A stretch of DNA of 64,000 nucleotides from the NCBI GenBank assembly GCA_964304625.1, contig OZ199840.1, forward strand, positions 1,550,001 through 1,614,000, written 5' to 3'. Positions 13,261 through 26,700 of the stretch are shown one piece after another. Position 1 is the first letter of the stretch. Each line of letters begins with the position of its first letter. A program made the translations under genes and the position numbers. This DNA comes from Kudoa neothunni (lineage: Eukaryota; Cnidaria). A model generated the notes under the pieces. The model was not told the origin of the DNA. It made no database searches and saw only the letters and a program-made list of their open reading frames with translations.

Positions 13261-13318
13261 CGATAGAAGAATGAACAAATACGATTTTCTCTAATCCCAT
13301 ACGTAAAATTTCAACGTA

Positions 13319-14713
13319 ATGAAACATTTAATAATAATTTTTATTTCTTTGACATTTTACAGAATCAATTCAGGTTTTTAAAAAACTTAATGGAATAATT
13401 AATTTCGTAATAGTGCCTTCGTTGAGTACGTATGATATGTCACAAGGAGAACGGCCTCACTGGGCAGATGGTGATCAAGATTTCTCCGTAAGGAGGTGGT
13501 ATGTGGAAAAAACAACTGCTACTTGTCGTACCTTCACTTACTTGGGTAACGGTGGTAATGAGAATAATTTTGCGACTCGAGAAGAATGCGAAGAACATTG
13601 TAAGCTCATTTATTATGTGTAATTTGTGATGGAAAAAACAGTTAAATTCACCCCAGAAGAACAAATACATGCTTGTGCTAAAGGAATACCAACTGGAGGT
13701 TGTTCACTAGCAGAAGAGAAATTGTTAGACAGGTGGTACTTTAAACAAACAACTTCGGGTGGTCAAACAACTGGAACATGTGAAGCTTTCAAATATAACG
13801 GTTGTGGTGGTAATGCAAACAATTTTCTAACAAAGGAAGAGTGTTTAAAAGCCTGCCAAAGTAATTTTTTGTAATTAAGTAATCTTTTTATTTGAAATAG
13901 ATGATAAAATAAATGGTGTTAGTGCAGTAGCTCCTATCGATACTCCACAAAGAGAAAGATACTCTGTTCCTAATGACTTTGACTGCCACGTAAGAGAGCA
14001 AGTGGACTCCGATGATCCTGATGTGAAAATAGTTCTTCATCCCAATGGCCATCAATGTATTTATAGTGCGATAAAGAAAAATGCCAAACGAGGTTTCTTT
14101 ACCACCTTTCAGGAATGTGTCGGTTTTTGCATACGTAATTATCATTAATTAAGATATTTCTATATTGAATTTTAGCGCCAGAAAAACAAATAGAAGCTTG
14201 CAAGAGAGATGGTCCTGATCAAATGTTAGGAACTGGTAACGAGAAAACGCCGGACCCTGTCAAAGAGAGATACTACTATGACAAAAATGCACAAATGTGT
14301 ATTCGTTTTCACAGTTTTGCAAACAGTAACGGAATTAGTGACTTTAACTTATCCGAGAATCGATTCCCTACTTTAGAAATGTGTTTGAGCTATTGTCCTG
14401 CAAGTATTTAATTGCAAAGAAATTTTCATTGGATTCTTATTAATATTTAGCAAAGCAACCTAGTCCAACTGAAGCTATTGATGTGTGTTCTTTGCCAAAA
14501 GCAGGAGATGGAACCTCAACCACATCCAAAAACGGAATACTCGATGTGACACGTTTTTTTTACAATTCCAAAAAAACTACACCGGCATGCGAAAAATTCC
14601 AATATGGAGGTCTGAATGGGAACTATAACAATTTTGATAACATAGAAGATTGTAAAGCTATCTGTGAGACTCCTTTAGCTGCAGCAATAACAGAACCGGT
14701 CATAGAAGTATAA
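13319..14713 (+). CDS. Secreted five-domain Kunitz-like protein, copy 1 (open)
   Basis: Six exons: 13319-13373, 13414-13599, 13642-13860, 13901-14134, 14176-14403 and 14451-14713. All five introns are 40-47 nt and in phase 1, giving 394 residues. Exon 1 encodes a signal peptide (MKHLIIIFISLTFYRINS). Each later exon encodes one Kunitz-like domain. Domain 1 (about 20-80) keeps only the third and fifth Kunitz cysteines. Domain 2 (81-153) has all six (HAC, GGC, GTC, NGC, EEC, KAC). Domains 3 (154-231) and 4 (232-307) keep cysteines 1, 3, 5 and 6. Domain 5 (308-394) keeps 1, 3, 5 and 6 with Leu at the two others. Classical family members inhibit serine proteases through the loop after cysteine 2. 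Only domain 2 has that disulfide, and its P1 position is Ser, so trypsin-type inhibition is unlikely. A role as an extracellular binding or scaffold protein is inference. Confidence 0.9.
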
Positions 14714-15765
14714 TTCTCTATTCTGTTAGATTTTACAGAGTTTAATTAATTTTTATAGTGAATTTTCTATTTCACAAAATTTAAATTGGTTTATAAAGCC
14801 CATACAATTCTTTAGCTATGTGCCAAGGAAGACAACCGAAATTATAGAATATTTTGTTTAAATTAGTTATTTTTCAATTATTTATGCTATCTACATATGG
14901 AAAGTGTAAATGCCAAATTTCTAGAAATAAGTAGATATATAGAAATAATAAAATAATATTTGGACTCAATACTAATAGCATTATTATTAACTAGGATTAA
15001 TATATTAATTTGAGTGAGAAAAATCGTGATTTTTTTCTGAGGCATTATATGAGGTTTAGAACTGGTATCCAAATTTGGTGGTTCGAGACACCTAGAGTCA
15101 ACGAATAATCTGTATGAATTAGCAAGCTTTTTACATAATGTATCGATTCTAAGTAATCAGAATCTCCCATGAAAATATATCATGTGCGACTTGTGCGCAA
15201 TCGAAGCTGAAATATGTCTGATAAACTAATAATCATTCGACGAATTTTACAATTAATGTATATTTTCGTTCTACTATTTTGTATTTATTAGTATGTGAAA
15301 TTAAAATGATAATTTTTTAATTTTTCATTCGTATATAAATTATTTAGTAATAATTTAAATTGTAAAACGTAAATAATTATGAAATTATTTCCTTTAATGG
15401 TAAAGATAAACTACTTATTAAGTGTTTTAAAAAGGGTTGTATGATAAAAAAATTGTATTATTTCTTATTTTTAAGAAAACTACAAGGCAACTAAGAATTA
15501 AAATTTAATAAGAATCAGGATCAAGTTATTTATTTTTTTTCTGAATTGCTTTAAATTTTTATGCTACAAATTAAAATCAATTTTAACTAAAAATTAATAT
15601 AGACTAAAAATTTATATTACAAAATGGGTCAATTGTTGCTTTTTTCTCACTTAATTTTTTATATTTATGATTAAAATAAAAAATTACAAAATCGAAAATT
15701 TGGCGAAGGTACCAATATTCGCGTCTGATATTATTCACTAAAATGTATATATATATATATATATA
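14714..15765. other. Array spacer after copy 1
   Basis: Non-coding unit sequence. It aligns with 21102 onward, for example the CATATGGAAAGTGTAAATGC block and the CTCCCATGAAAATATATCAT block. A (TA)n run at about 15745-15767 carries the Tigger insertion. No gene seen. Confidence 0.6.
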
Positions 15766-15767
15766 TA

Positions 15768-17802
15768 CAGTAGTGCAGGGATACTACACACTTTTTTGGG
15801 ACGAAACACTTAGGTGCGTAGTACCCCTGTATTACGTAGTATCCATGTCCGCGCGCGCAAAATGAGAGAAAAATCTTAGTCGCGCGCCGCTGTATTTTGT
15901 ATTTAACAACCATATTTGCCCGCCAATATTAATGTTAACTCGAATATATTTGGGAAAAATCAATAGTAAACACACGAAAAAATAAATATAAGGTGAATAA
16001 ACTATAATAATTCGAAATTATGCAGATTTTTTTGAAATAATCGGTTATTTTATCGCATTTTGGGAATCATGTCTTATGTTGAAAATAAAAAAGTCTAATT
16101 TGGTTATATTTTCTAACATAGCTTAGCCATGAACGAAAAAAATTTCCTCAATTTGTTTAAATGTTCGTAACTTCATTTATGGAACAAATAGTGCTAGTTT
16201 ATTCATAATTTGCATTAGGAGACGATTCATCCATTGTGTCGACTCCATTATTTATCTAGTTAACACATTCTTCTTCTGGGTCTCTAATTGAAATAATTTC
16301 TTCTTCATCAACGCAGTCTCTAAGTTGATTTCCTGGTAAATTCCTTTCAAAGCGAAGGGATGATGTCTGCTGAATCACAGTTATTAAAAAAGAATTATTT
16401 GTTAAAACGGTTTTTTATTGTTTCGTCAGTCACTAATTGTCATGCTTCTTTAATCATATACATAGCTTCAAGTAAGTCTGGAGGATCATCACTTAAATTG
16501 TTATCAGAAACATCCGTGGAATTAGAAATGGCCTTATTTATAAAATAATTTGTCAGATGATTTTGGTAAATACGTTTAAAACTGTTAATAATTCCCTGAT
16601 CCAATTGCTGCAATACATTGGTTGTTTTGGATGGGAAAAAAGAGTTGAACGTTTGAAAAATTTAGTGTTGGGTGGGCTGGACAATTACCAACAAATAATA
16701 AGATACTTCTCTTACATCGAGAAAATTCACGATTCCACTCCGGTAGTTATTTTGAAAAAATCAAGCTGGTCATCCAAGCTTTCTTATTTACGTAATAGGG
16801 AAGTGGGAGGTCCTTAATCTTCCGAAAGCAACGAGGTTTTTCAAAATTTCCAATTATTAATAACGGTCATTTTTCTCAAAACATCGAGAAAATGGCAAGA
16901 ATAGTTACTCTCTTCTTCGATTTTTTAGAACCATGCAAGTTTCCCTCCTTTTTAAATACGTAACCACACACCAAATTTCATATTGTGATACAAATGTGAA
17001 GTATATTTTATTTTTTCTTTGCTGATAAAATAGCTCAGTCTCATTCTAATTAAAAATATCTTTTGGGTCACAATTGTCAATCAATTTTAACAGTTGATCT
17101 TTCCAAGAGGAAACTATTTCAGGAGCGACACTCCTAGACTCTTCTGTGAATTTGTTCTTCTTCAGCCCAACTCTTGAAGCAAAGCCTTGAAACCAACCTC
17201 TATCAACTTTAGAAGTTGTTTTTTTAACTTCAAATGAATAGTCGTCGGCATTTTTAATTATATCATCCCTTGAGAACTCGATATTATTAGTTCTTATTAA
17301 CTCAATCCACTCCTTAACTTTGGAATCTAACGTGGAAAAATTCCTTTTTCCTAAGGTTTTTCTGCTGTGATCTGGGTCTCCAGAGTTTAAATTGTTCATA
17401 ATACCACTCCTTTTTAATAATATGCTATTCAAAGAAGATATCGATTTGAGATTAAATTTCCCAACGGTTTTAGTTTTAGTTTTTGAGCCATTGAATCCTT
17501 TTATTTCGTCGTAATAATTTATTATTTTAATCTTCTCATCTAACGATCTATATTTACTCTGATTTCCTAATTGCGTACTAAAAATGTTGGATCTAAGTTG
17601 GGGGATTTTTAATGCGCAATATCCATGAAGTGCTCAGTAAGCATGCAGCCAAATTTTCTCTGGTTGTGAGCAATATTTTTAATACTAATTTTTCTTAATT
17701 AAACATTTTTAAGTTTATTGTACTATAAATAACAATATTATGTGTTATTAATAGGAAACCATGCCATAATATCAAAAAGTGCGTAGTACCCCTGCGCTAC
17801 TG
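15768..17802 (-). mobile_element. Tigger/pogo-family DNA transposon, 2.03 kb, with terminal inverted repeats
   Basis: The left end starts CAGTAGTGCAGGGATACTAC and the right end, read inward, CAGTAGCGCAGGGGTACTAC; both then read ACTTTTT. A TA target duplication flanks it (15766-15767 and 17803-17804). The CAG start and TA target are typical of pogo/Tigger elements. The minus strand holds transposase remnants. The ends still match well, so the insertion looks moderately young compared with the Tigger remnant at 48.8 kb. It sits in the spacer between Kunitz copies 1 and 2. Confidence 0.88.
16330..17432 (-). pseudogene. Tigger transposase remnant with CENP-B-type DNA-binding domain
   Basis: The N-terminal 128 codons (17432-17046) are open and look like a CENP-B/Tc5-type helix-turn-helix: LDSKVKEWIELIR, then RGWFQGFASRVGLKKNKF. 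Directly after a stop the DDE domain begins with DETELFYQQ, the usual first catalytic Asp (DETGLF in relatives). Further down (about 16600) LQQLDQGIINSFKRIYQ matches the conserved LQPLDQGVI segment. Several stops and frame changes separate these parts and the second catalytic region reads poorly, so the transposase is dead here. Frame losses are scattered, as expected of neutral decay. Confidence 0.85.
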
Positions 17803-17804
17803 TA

Positions 17805-19335
17805 TATAGTTCAATCGCAATTATGATTTATGTATACCTTTAACTAATAAAGGGTCCCAGTTTGACCTGATTATTGTCCAAAAAAGATAAAAAAATTCAA
17901 AACATTTATTTTGTTAGTTCTATTAAAAATTTTCTTTCTTGTAAATGAGGACGGCTTTTTTCTTATTAATGAAATATTAATAAAAATATTTTACCACCTA
18001 AAAATAAAATTTCATTCTTTTGAAATCTCTTTTTTGAGACGGGGTGCAGAAATTTAAATGATTCAGGGAGCGCTGGCTTAGTATATCCCTTATGTATTGA
18101 TGAGTGTGTTTTTAATTTCACATTATGTTTGAAAGTTTATAGAAACAACTATACAAATTAGAATACTTTTCAATATTCATTTATTTTTATTATGAGGTTT
18201 ATTTTATTTTAATTAATATTTTGTGATGAGATTTTTATTATTTCGAATTAATTGTTTCAATTGCTTAATTGGAGATTATTTACTCAAAATTTTATATAAA
18301 GTTTTTCCATGAATCACATTCTTTACAGTATATAAATATTTTTCTGAATGAAGATATAATGATTAATTTAGTATGAACAATTTATATTTAAGAAAATCAT
18401 TGTTTAGAAATTTTAGGATTTATTTAATTAAATTATAAACATTCGTCAATAAATTACGAATAAATGTCAAAAGTAATTTTTGAGGCCGTCTAAATGCTAG
18501 AGATTAATTTTTGTAATTTCTCGAGTGCAGAGCTAAAGTAGATTCTTGTGTCTCGCTATTGAGTAGCCATTTCTAGAATTAAATTTGTTAGAGGATCGCA
18601 TCTTTTTTTGGTGGTTGTAATTTATGTCCTCTTATAATTTAGGAAATTAACAAATTATTCTTATTTTTTCGTAAAAGTTGTCAATTATGGAGTCTCTTTA
18701 AAAATTTACTTAGTGAGTTTGATGCATTGATAACTGCAACTAGAAAACAAGGGGCTACATAAGGTTACTACTGGTCAACCTAATGCACAGGAAAAAATTG
18801 GGTTTACCTCTCAGAGTGAAATTATTTAAAAATTACTGACAAAGCACTTCAAATTCTGGGAAATCTTATTTGAACCAATTTTTAAAACAATTTCTTTGAT
18901 ATTAAAATTGAATACAGCTTGATAAATAATCTTACATTTTGAGATAAATAATGTTCGGAATTAAAAAAAACCATCGTTTAACGAATTGTGATTTTGATTT
19001 AATCGAATACAATCATGTGTTTTCCCAAAATTTTTTCTCTAAATTATCTTCATCCGTATTGCCCATAAGTTTATTGTTGTGTTTTAAAATAATTTTATAC
19101 ATAACGTAAAGTTTGATCTGATATTTATTTTTATTTGGAATCATTACACCGCAATATAAGACATCCTTACTCCAGTTATTTATGAACCTTCTTAGTTATA
19201 TCAAAAAAATCACAAATAATGCAGCGAATAAATATAATGTTGTTATTGAATCTGTTCAACAGCTTTTATCCATAAAATTTATTCTACCTTAAATTTGTAA
19301 ATGAAACTATAACGTTAATTTATTAAAAAAACTAA

Positions 19336-19378
<43 letters not shown>

Positions 19379-19643
19379 CTCTTTAATATTAAGTTTATTA
19401 GAAATGAACTTCACCAAGGATAAAACGGATAAGGTTATTCCTAAGTAATAATTTTATTTTATGTCCGTTTATCATGAAAAGTTACACATTTTATCAATTA
19501 AATAGGTAGATTAGTATTAGTATTTTTATTTTGTTTATCAGTAATATGAGGTATGATATGTGTAATACTTTGATTTTTGAATTTAATTTAATTATTTTAA
19601 TAGTAACACGAATAGTATTATTTGGTTGATGAATAATAGTGAT
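17805..19643. other. Array spacer before copy 2
   Basis: Continuation of the unit after the Tigger insertion. It is shared with 22140-23700, 29750-31530 and 34130-38820, for example the GAAATCTCTTTTTTGAGACGG block near 18023. It contains a (TA)n microsatellite at about 19339-19377. No gene seen. Confidence 0.6.
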
Positions 19644-19650
19644 CTATATA
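19644..19650 (+). promoter_or_regulatory. TATA-like box of Kunitz gene copy 2
   Basis: CTATATA in GATCTATATACGATAG, 65 bases before the ATG, at the same position as in copies 1, 3, 4 and 5. Confidence 0.55.
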
Positions 19651-19708
19651 CGATAGACAAATAAACAAATACGATTTTCTCTAATCCCATACATAAAATT
19701 TCAACACA

Positions 19709-21101
19709 ATGAAACATTTAATAATAATTTCTATTGCTTTGACACTTTACAGAATTAATTCAGGTTTTTAGCCTTTGAAAATCATAATTAATTTTTCAAT
19801 AGTGCCTTCGTTGAGTACGTATGATATGTCACAAGGAGAACGGCCTCACTGGGCGACTGGTGAACAAGATTTCTCCGTCAGGAGATGGTATGTGGATAAA
19901 ACAACTGCTTCTTGTCGTACCTTCACTTACTTGGGTAACGGTGGTAATGAGAATAATTTTGCGACTCGAGAAGAATGCGAAGAACATTGTAAGCTCATTT
20001 ATTATGTGTAATTTGTGATGGAAAAAACAGTTAAATTCACCCCGGAAGAACAAATACATGCTTGTGCTGAAAAAATGGACAAGGGAAAATGTTCATTAGC
20101 AGAAGATAAAATGTTAGACAGGTGGTACTTTAAAAAAACAACTTCGGATAGTAAAACAACTGGAACTTGTGAAGCTTTCAAATATAATGGCTGTGGTGGT
20201 AATGCAAACAATTTTCTCACAAAAGAAGATTGTTTAAAAGCATGTCAAAGTAATTTTGTGTATTTGGATGGTCTTTGATTAGAAATAGATAATATAATAC
20301 CAAGTGTTAGTGCAGAAGCTCCCACTGATACTCCACAAAGCGAAATATACTCCGTTCCGAATGACTTTGACTGCCATGTAAGAGAGCAAGTGGACTCCGA
20401 TAATCCCGATGTTAAAATAGTTCTGCATCCCAATGGCCATCAATGTATTTATAGTGCGATAAAGAAAGATGCCAAACGAGGTTTCTTTACCACCTTTCAA
20501 GAATGTGCTGGTCATTGCATACGTAATTATCAATAATTAAGATATTTCTGTATTGAATTTTAGCGCCAGAAAAACAAATTGAAGCTTGCAAGAGAAATGG
20601 TCCTGATCAAATGTTAGGCACTGGTAATAGTGATTCACCAAACCCTGTCAAAGAGAGATACTACTATGACAAAAATGCACAAATGTGTATTCGTTTTCAC
20701 AGCTTCGCAAATAAGGACGGAAGTAGTGACTTTAACTTATCCGAGAATCGATTCCCCACTCTAGAAATGTGTTTGAGCTACTGTCCTGCAAGTATTTAAT
20801 TGCAAAGAAATTTTCATTGGATTCTTATTAATATTTAGCAAAGCAACCTAATCCAATTGAAGCTATTGAAGTGTGTTCATTGCCAAAAGCGGGAGATGGG
20901 ACCTCAACCACTTCCAACAACGGAATACTCGATGTGACACGTTATTTTTACAATTCCAAAAAAACTACACCTGTATGTGAAGAATTCAAATATGGAGGTC
21001 TGAATGGAAATTATAACAATTTTGAAAGCCTTGATGATTGTCAAACCATCTGTGAGACTCCTTTAGCTGCAGCAATACACGAACTGGCCAAAGAAGCATA
21101 A
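19709..21101 (+). CDS. Secreted five-domain Kunitz-like protein, copy 2 (open)
   Basis: Exons 19709-19763, 19803-19988, 20031-20249, 20289-20522, 20564-20791 and 20839-21101; phase-1 introns of 38-47 nt; 394 residues, the same length as copy 1. The signal peptide is [18 protein letters not shown]. Cysteine content per domain matches copy 1: one pair, three pairs, then two pairs in each of the last three domains. Domain 2 differs most from copy 1 in the segment before cysteine 2 (EKMDKGKC against KGIPTGGC) and again has Ser after cysteine 2. Domain 3 is identical in DNA to copy 4 over 158 bases. Domain 5 ends HELAKEA, a variable tail after the last cysteine. No frame problem is visible. Confidence 0.9.
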
Positions 21102-23703
21102 TTCTCTATTCTATTTTATAAAGTTTAATTAATTTTTATAGTAAATTTTCTATCTCACAAAATTTGAATTGGTTTATAAATCCAATACAATTCTTTAGCT
21201 ATGTGCCAAAGAAGACAATCGAAATTATAGAATATTTTCTTTAAATTAGTTATTTTTCAATTATTTATGCTATTTACATATGGAAAGTGTAAATGCCAAA
21301 TTTCTAGAAATAAGTAGATATATAGATATATAGAAATAATAAAATTATATATTTAATATTTAGAATGTTTCATAATATAATACTAAAAGATAGATAATAG
21401 AATAATATTTGGACTCAATACTAATAGAATTATTATTAACTAGGATTAATATATTAATTTGAGTGAGAAAAATCGTGAGTTTTTTCTGAGGCATTATATG
21501 AGATTTAGAACAGGGCTTCCAATTGGAGGATTGGAGACTCGCCTAGAGTCAACGAATAAACTGTATGGATTAGCAAGATTTTTACATAATGTATCGATTC
21601 TAAGTAATCAGAATCTCCCATGAAAATATATCATGTGCGACTTGTGCGCAATCGAAGCTGAAATAAGTCTGATAAACAAATAGTCTTTTGACGAATTTTA
21701 CAATTAATGTATATTTTTGATCTACTATTTTGTATTTATTAGTATGTGAAATTAAAATAATAATTTTTTTATTTTTCATTCGTATATAATTTATGAAATT
21801 ATTTCCTTTAATGGTAAAGATAAACTACTTATTAAATGTTTTAAAAAGGGCTGTATGATCATAAATTGTATTATTTATTATTTTTAAGTAAACTACAAGT
21901 TAATTAAGAATTAAAATTTAATAAGAATCGAGATTGTTATTTATTTGTTTGTTAAATTGTTATACTACAAATTAAAATCAATTTAAACTAAAAATTTATA
22001 TTACAGAATGGGCCACTTGTTTTATAGCATTTAATTTTTATGATTAAAGCAAAAATATTGCATAATCGAAAATTTGGCGAAGACGTCATTATTCACATCG
22101 AATAATTTGCACAAAAATAATAACATATCTAGCTCAGTTTCAAATTATAATTCATTCATCTCTTTGTCTAACAGAGTCCCATTTTGACATAATTATTGTC
22201 TAAATAAGACAAGGAAAAAATCCAAAACATTTATTTTATTCGCATTTTTTTCTAATGAAAGTAGACGACTTTTTTCTTTTTATTGTAACATTAATAAAAA
22301 CATTTTCCCACCTAAAAATAAAAATTCATTCTTTTGAAATCTCTTTTTTGAGACGGGGTGCAGAAACTAAAATTAATTAGGGAGCTGACTTATTACATCC
22401 CATATGTATTGATGAGTGTGGTTTTAATTTCATATTATGTTTGAAATTTTGTAGAAACAGCTAACAAATGAGACAACTTTTCGCTGTTCAATATTTCAAT
22501 TAAATGAATATTTTGTGATGAGATTTTTATTATTTCGAATTAATTGTTTCAATTGCTTAATTGGAGATTATTTACTCAAAATTTTATATAAAGTTTTGCA
22601 TGAACCATATTCTTTACAATATATTTATATTTATTTGAATGGAGAAACAATGATTAATTTAGTATGAAAAATTTCAATTTAAGAATATCATTATTTAGAA
22701 ATTATAGGATTTATTTAATTAAATTATAAATATACGTCAATAAATTACGAATAAATTGAAAAAAATAATTATTAATGCCATTTAAATGCGCGAAATTCAT
22801 TTTTGTAATTTCTCGAGTGCAGAGCTAAAGTAGATTCTTGTGTCTCGCTATTGAGCCGTCGTTCCTAGAATTAAATTTGTTAGAGGATCGCATCTTTATT
22901 TGGAGGTCGTAATTTATATCTGCTTTTAATTTAAGAAATTATTATTTATTATCGTAAAAGTTGCTAATTATGGTGTCTTTTTAAAAATTTACTTAATAAG
23001 TTTGATAAATGCAACTAGAAAACAAGGGGCTACATAAGGTTACTACTGGTCAACCTAATGCGCGGGAAAAAATTGGGTTTATTTCCCAATTTTAAATTAT
23101 TTAAAAATTTCTGACAAGAAATCTCTAACAATGCACTTCAAATTCAGGGAAATCTTATTTGAATCAATTTTTTAAATAATTTCTTCGATATTAAAATAGA
23201 ATACAGCGTGATAAATAATCTAACATTTTTTTTTGATAAATAAAATTCTGAATTTAATCAAAATCATCGTTAAACGAATTATAATTATGGTTATATTTAA
23301 TAAATTACAGTCTTGTCTTTTTCTATATTTCGTTCATTGAATTATCTTTATTCGTAATTCCTGTTTTTTATTGAGTTTTAAAATAATTTTAGATATTACA
23401 TAATTTTTGTCCGATACTTAAATTATTTTTTGGATGTTATAAATCTCAATATAGACATCCTTACTCCAGTTATTTGTGAACCCTATTAGTTATTTAAAAT
23501 AGTTCACAAATAACTCGGCACATAAACGTAATGTTATTAATAATCTTCTGTGGCCGTTATCCATACAATTTATTCTATCTTAAATTTGTAAACGAAACTG
23601 TAACGTTGATTCATCCAAAAGAACTAATTTGTTATAGCTCTTAGATATTAAATTTATTAGAAATAAAATTCGCCAAAGATAAATGACCAAAATTGTTTCT
23701 ATG
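21102..23703. other. Array spacer after copy 2
   Basis: Non-coding unit DNA that aligns with the other spacers along its length. It ends at the TA where the second pogo/Tigger-like element inserted. No gene, RNA gene or extra element seen. Confidence 0.6.
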
Positions 23704-23705
23704 TA

Positions 23706-26700
23706 CAGTCGAACCTCGATTATGCAGAAACTTTGGCACCGGTGATTTTCTTTCCGATTAGCGAAGTTCCGGTTATTGGAACATAAACAATGTAGCGCGC
23801 GCAACTTATTGGAAACAATTGATTATTTTGATTGTTTATTTGATTTTTAAAAAAAATTTATACTATTTATTAACTAAAATATTTTAACTTTTGAAGTTTA
23901 AATTAAAAACGTTGACATGTCTATTAACCCTTCAGAGACGATCTTCGGAGAGTCACATAGAGGTTGAACTGGGCTCCAGGAGCCCAGTCGGATTAGTTTA
24001 ATCATTTTAGGGTTCAACAATTAATCGGTTAACCATCTTCAGGCTTTATTAACACATCAAAGATAGACTTGCAAATTTCGGGATTCGGTATTTTTCATAT
24101 TTTAAAATCTCGGGATGGGAGACTTTTTTGGGGATTTTTTTTGATTTCTTTAAATTTGTTATATTATTTCGTTCTCACCTTATTTTGAGAAATAATTAAC
24201 ATTATTCGATTAACTTTATGCTCTGATTGGGTATGTTTATGAAGTCTCTTATTAATAATTAATAAATATTTTTCTCAAAAATAAATGTACATTTTCACTT
24301 GATGATCCTGATTTTTAATCCGTTCTGTATCCACGACCCACCATTCAACATACGTGAAAGAAGACATACAACTTCTTGCTTATTTGAAAGTCGGTGAACG
24401 AATCGAAATGCATTTGGAGCACTAGGGGATAGATCATTGTAATTGTCATTGTTATAGTATTTCATATTTTAAAATAAATATTTGGTTAAAAAATCGAACT
24501 ATTATAAAGATTTTTTTTCTGGAAAATCCCGAAATTTGTAAATCTAATTAAAGAGATCTTATCGTTGAATGTCACATTTTACACACTGATTCAGACTAAT
24601 ACAATTTTAAATTGAAATTAAATATTTTTAAAATTTGCTTAGATACATTCGTCGCAAATTGTAAAAAAAAAACAAGTTCAATTTCGGATAACATATCGAA
24701 TAATAAAGTAAATATGATTCTAATAGATTTTTTTAATTTCTTTTTTACTTGCATGTTATTTAAATGAAATTGGATAAACTTCAATTAGAATAAAATACCG
24801 AAAAATTACTATAAGGTTTTCTATTCTTATTCCAACATCATAATCAGTCTCTTATTTTAATTGTTTTTTGTTTATACCTAATTGTAATTCTATTAAAAAC
24901 GTAAAATATTTTTAAAATGTTTGTTTATATTTTATTATTAATACGCAATTTTACATTAATATAGTTATCAGTTAAAATGTATCAATAGGTGAACGGTCTA
25001 ATAAATAGAAGCAGTTACGTAACGATTGAATCAAATAGAAATCAATGGTAGATTCATTAAAATCTTCAGAAGTTTCATTCAACTCATCAGACACAATGCT
25101 TTCAGTGTTGGATGGATAGAGAACACTGGAACTAATAAGATCTATTATTGTAAGTAGAAATCACATATAAGAAATCAATTGCACATAAAACCAGGAAATA
25201 AAGGATATAGAAATAATCCACATTAGTTAAAAACTCAAATTAACCTTCTAATGAATTTTGGGGTAAATTTTTACCACAAAAGAATTTATTGGTTGTATAC
25301 CTGATTTTTTTCTCATCATTAGACAACATTTTTTTCTAATTTTTCAAAAATGTGAATAATATGATTTTAAAATATTATGACTAAAAATATAAAATCAGAA
25401 AAATTATACCAAGATTACAGGATTACGCTCCAATGAATTTTGGGGGTAAAAAAATTAATCCAGTTTTTATTACATTAATTAATACACAAAATAATTGTTA
25501 TTACTTAGGTAAAATTTTAAATTATCTGAAGATAGATTTGAAGTTATACGGTTATTACCTCTACCTGTGATCACATGACACCAGGTTTTTTTATTATATC
25601 ATTGCGTAAATGGAATTGGATTTCACCAATAATAATTAAAATGATGAATAAAATTCTTTTTAATTGATTATGAATACTTTACAAATTTTGTGTCATAAGA
25701 ATCTGAAGAGATTGAAAACTTTGAGAATTGGGGTCAATAATGACGACTTATGGTGTTGTTTTTTCTATTTAATGGATTTATTAGTTATAAATGCACTTTT
25801 CATATACCAAAAAACTTGGGAGATAATATAGTTTGGGAGAAAGGTTTTGAAATAAGTTAAAGTTATCATATCTTTACATTAATGGAAAGGAACAGCCGTG
25901 AAGCCCAATGTCCTAAGAGCTAAACCTGATCTATTCTGCCATAACTCAGTACAACAAATAAATTGAACAATATTTCAAGGTTTGAATGTTCTTTACAGCG
26001 AATTGATAAGAAAACCCACTAGTGCTTGTTTCAGGTGTATGGAAACTGTTACAAAAATCATCCTGGATGTATGCGAACCTTATTCTCATTAAATGTTCTA
26101 TTTTGTTGCGAAAATAATAATTAAATATTTATTACATGATATAAATTTGAAATATACTCAATCATTAAACATTAATTAAAAAATTGTCATTGCGGATTTT
26201 AACGAATACAGTTTTCGTAAAATTATGCGGATTACTACTCCGTTGTGAGTTGTTTTACAGCTGAATCTAGCCGTGGGATTTTTCCCATTTTTATTTTCTG
26301 TAATCAAATAATTTTTTAATGATTTCGAATGAAGAAATATAAATCTAGGGTAACTATACCCCAAAATTCATCGGAATGCAGTCGATTTTTAATACATTAG
26401 AGGTTGAAATCAAGAGAAAAATTTTTTCATTAACAATATTAATCTTAGAAAATATAGTATAATGAATTTACATGAAATTCAAGATTAAAAACGCCAATTT
26501 AATGAGCGGGGTGACTCGTGGAGCCCATGATTATCTACCAAGGGTTAACTAAGATTATAGAGAATTAAACGAAAAACAATTCATAAATATTACAGTTCTT
26601 GCACATCTACTGAGGAGGTATCTACTTTTTTAATAAGCGATAATTAATGTTCGTTGAATATACATACAGGGCATCTGTTCAGATATAGCGCAAATTTTAT

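Noticed and set aside
13440-14145. Minus-strand open frames across Kunitz exons (repeated in every copy)
   Set aside because: They recur only because the sense exons recur; they have no start context and no independent composition.
19339-19377. CRISPR-like or regulatory array in the (TA)n tract
   Set aside because: A plain dinucleotide microsatellite with no spacers; this is also eukaryotic DNA.
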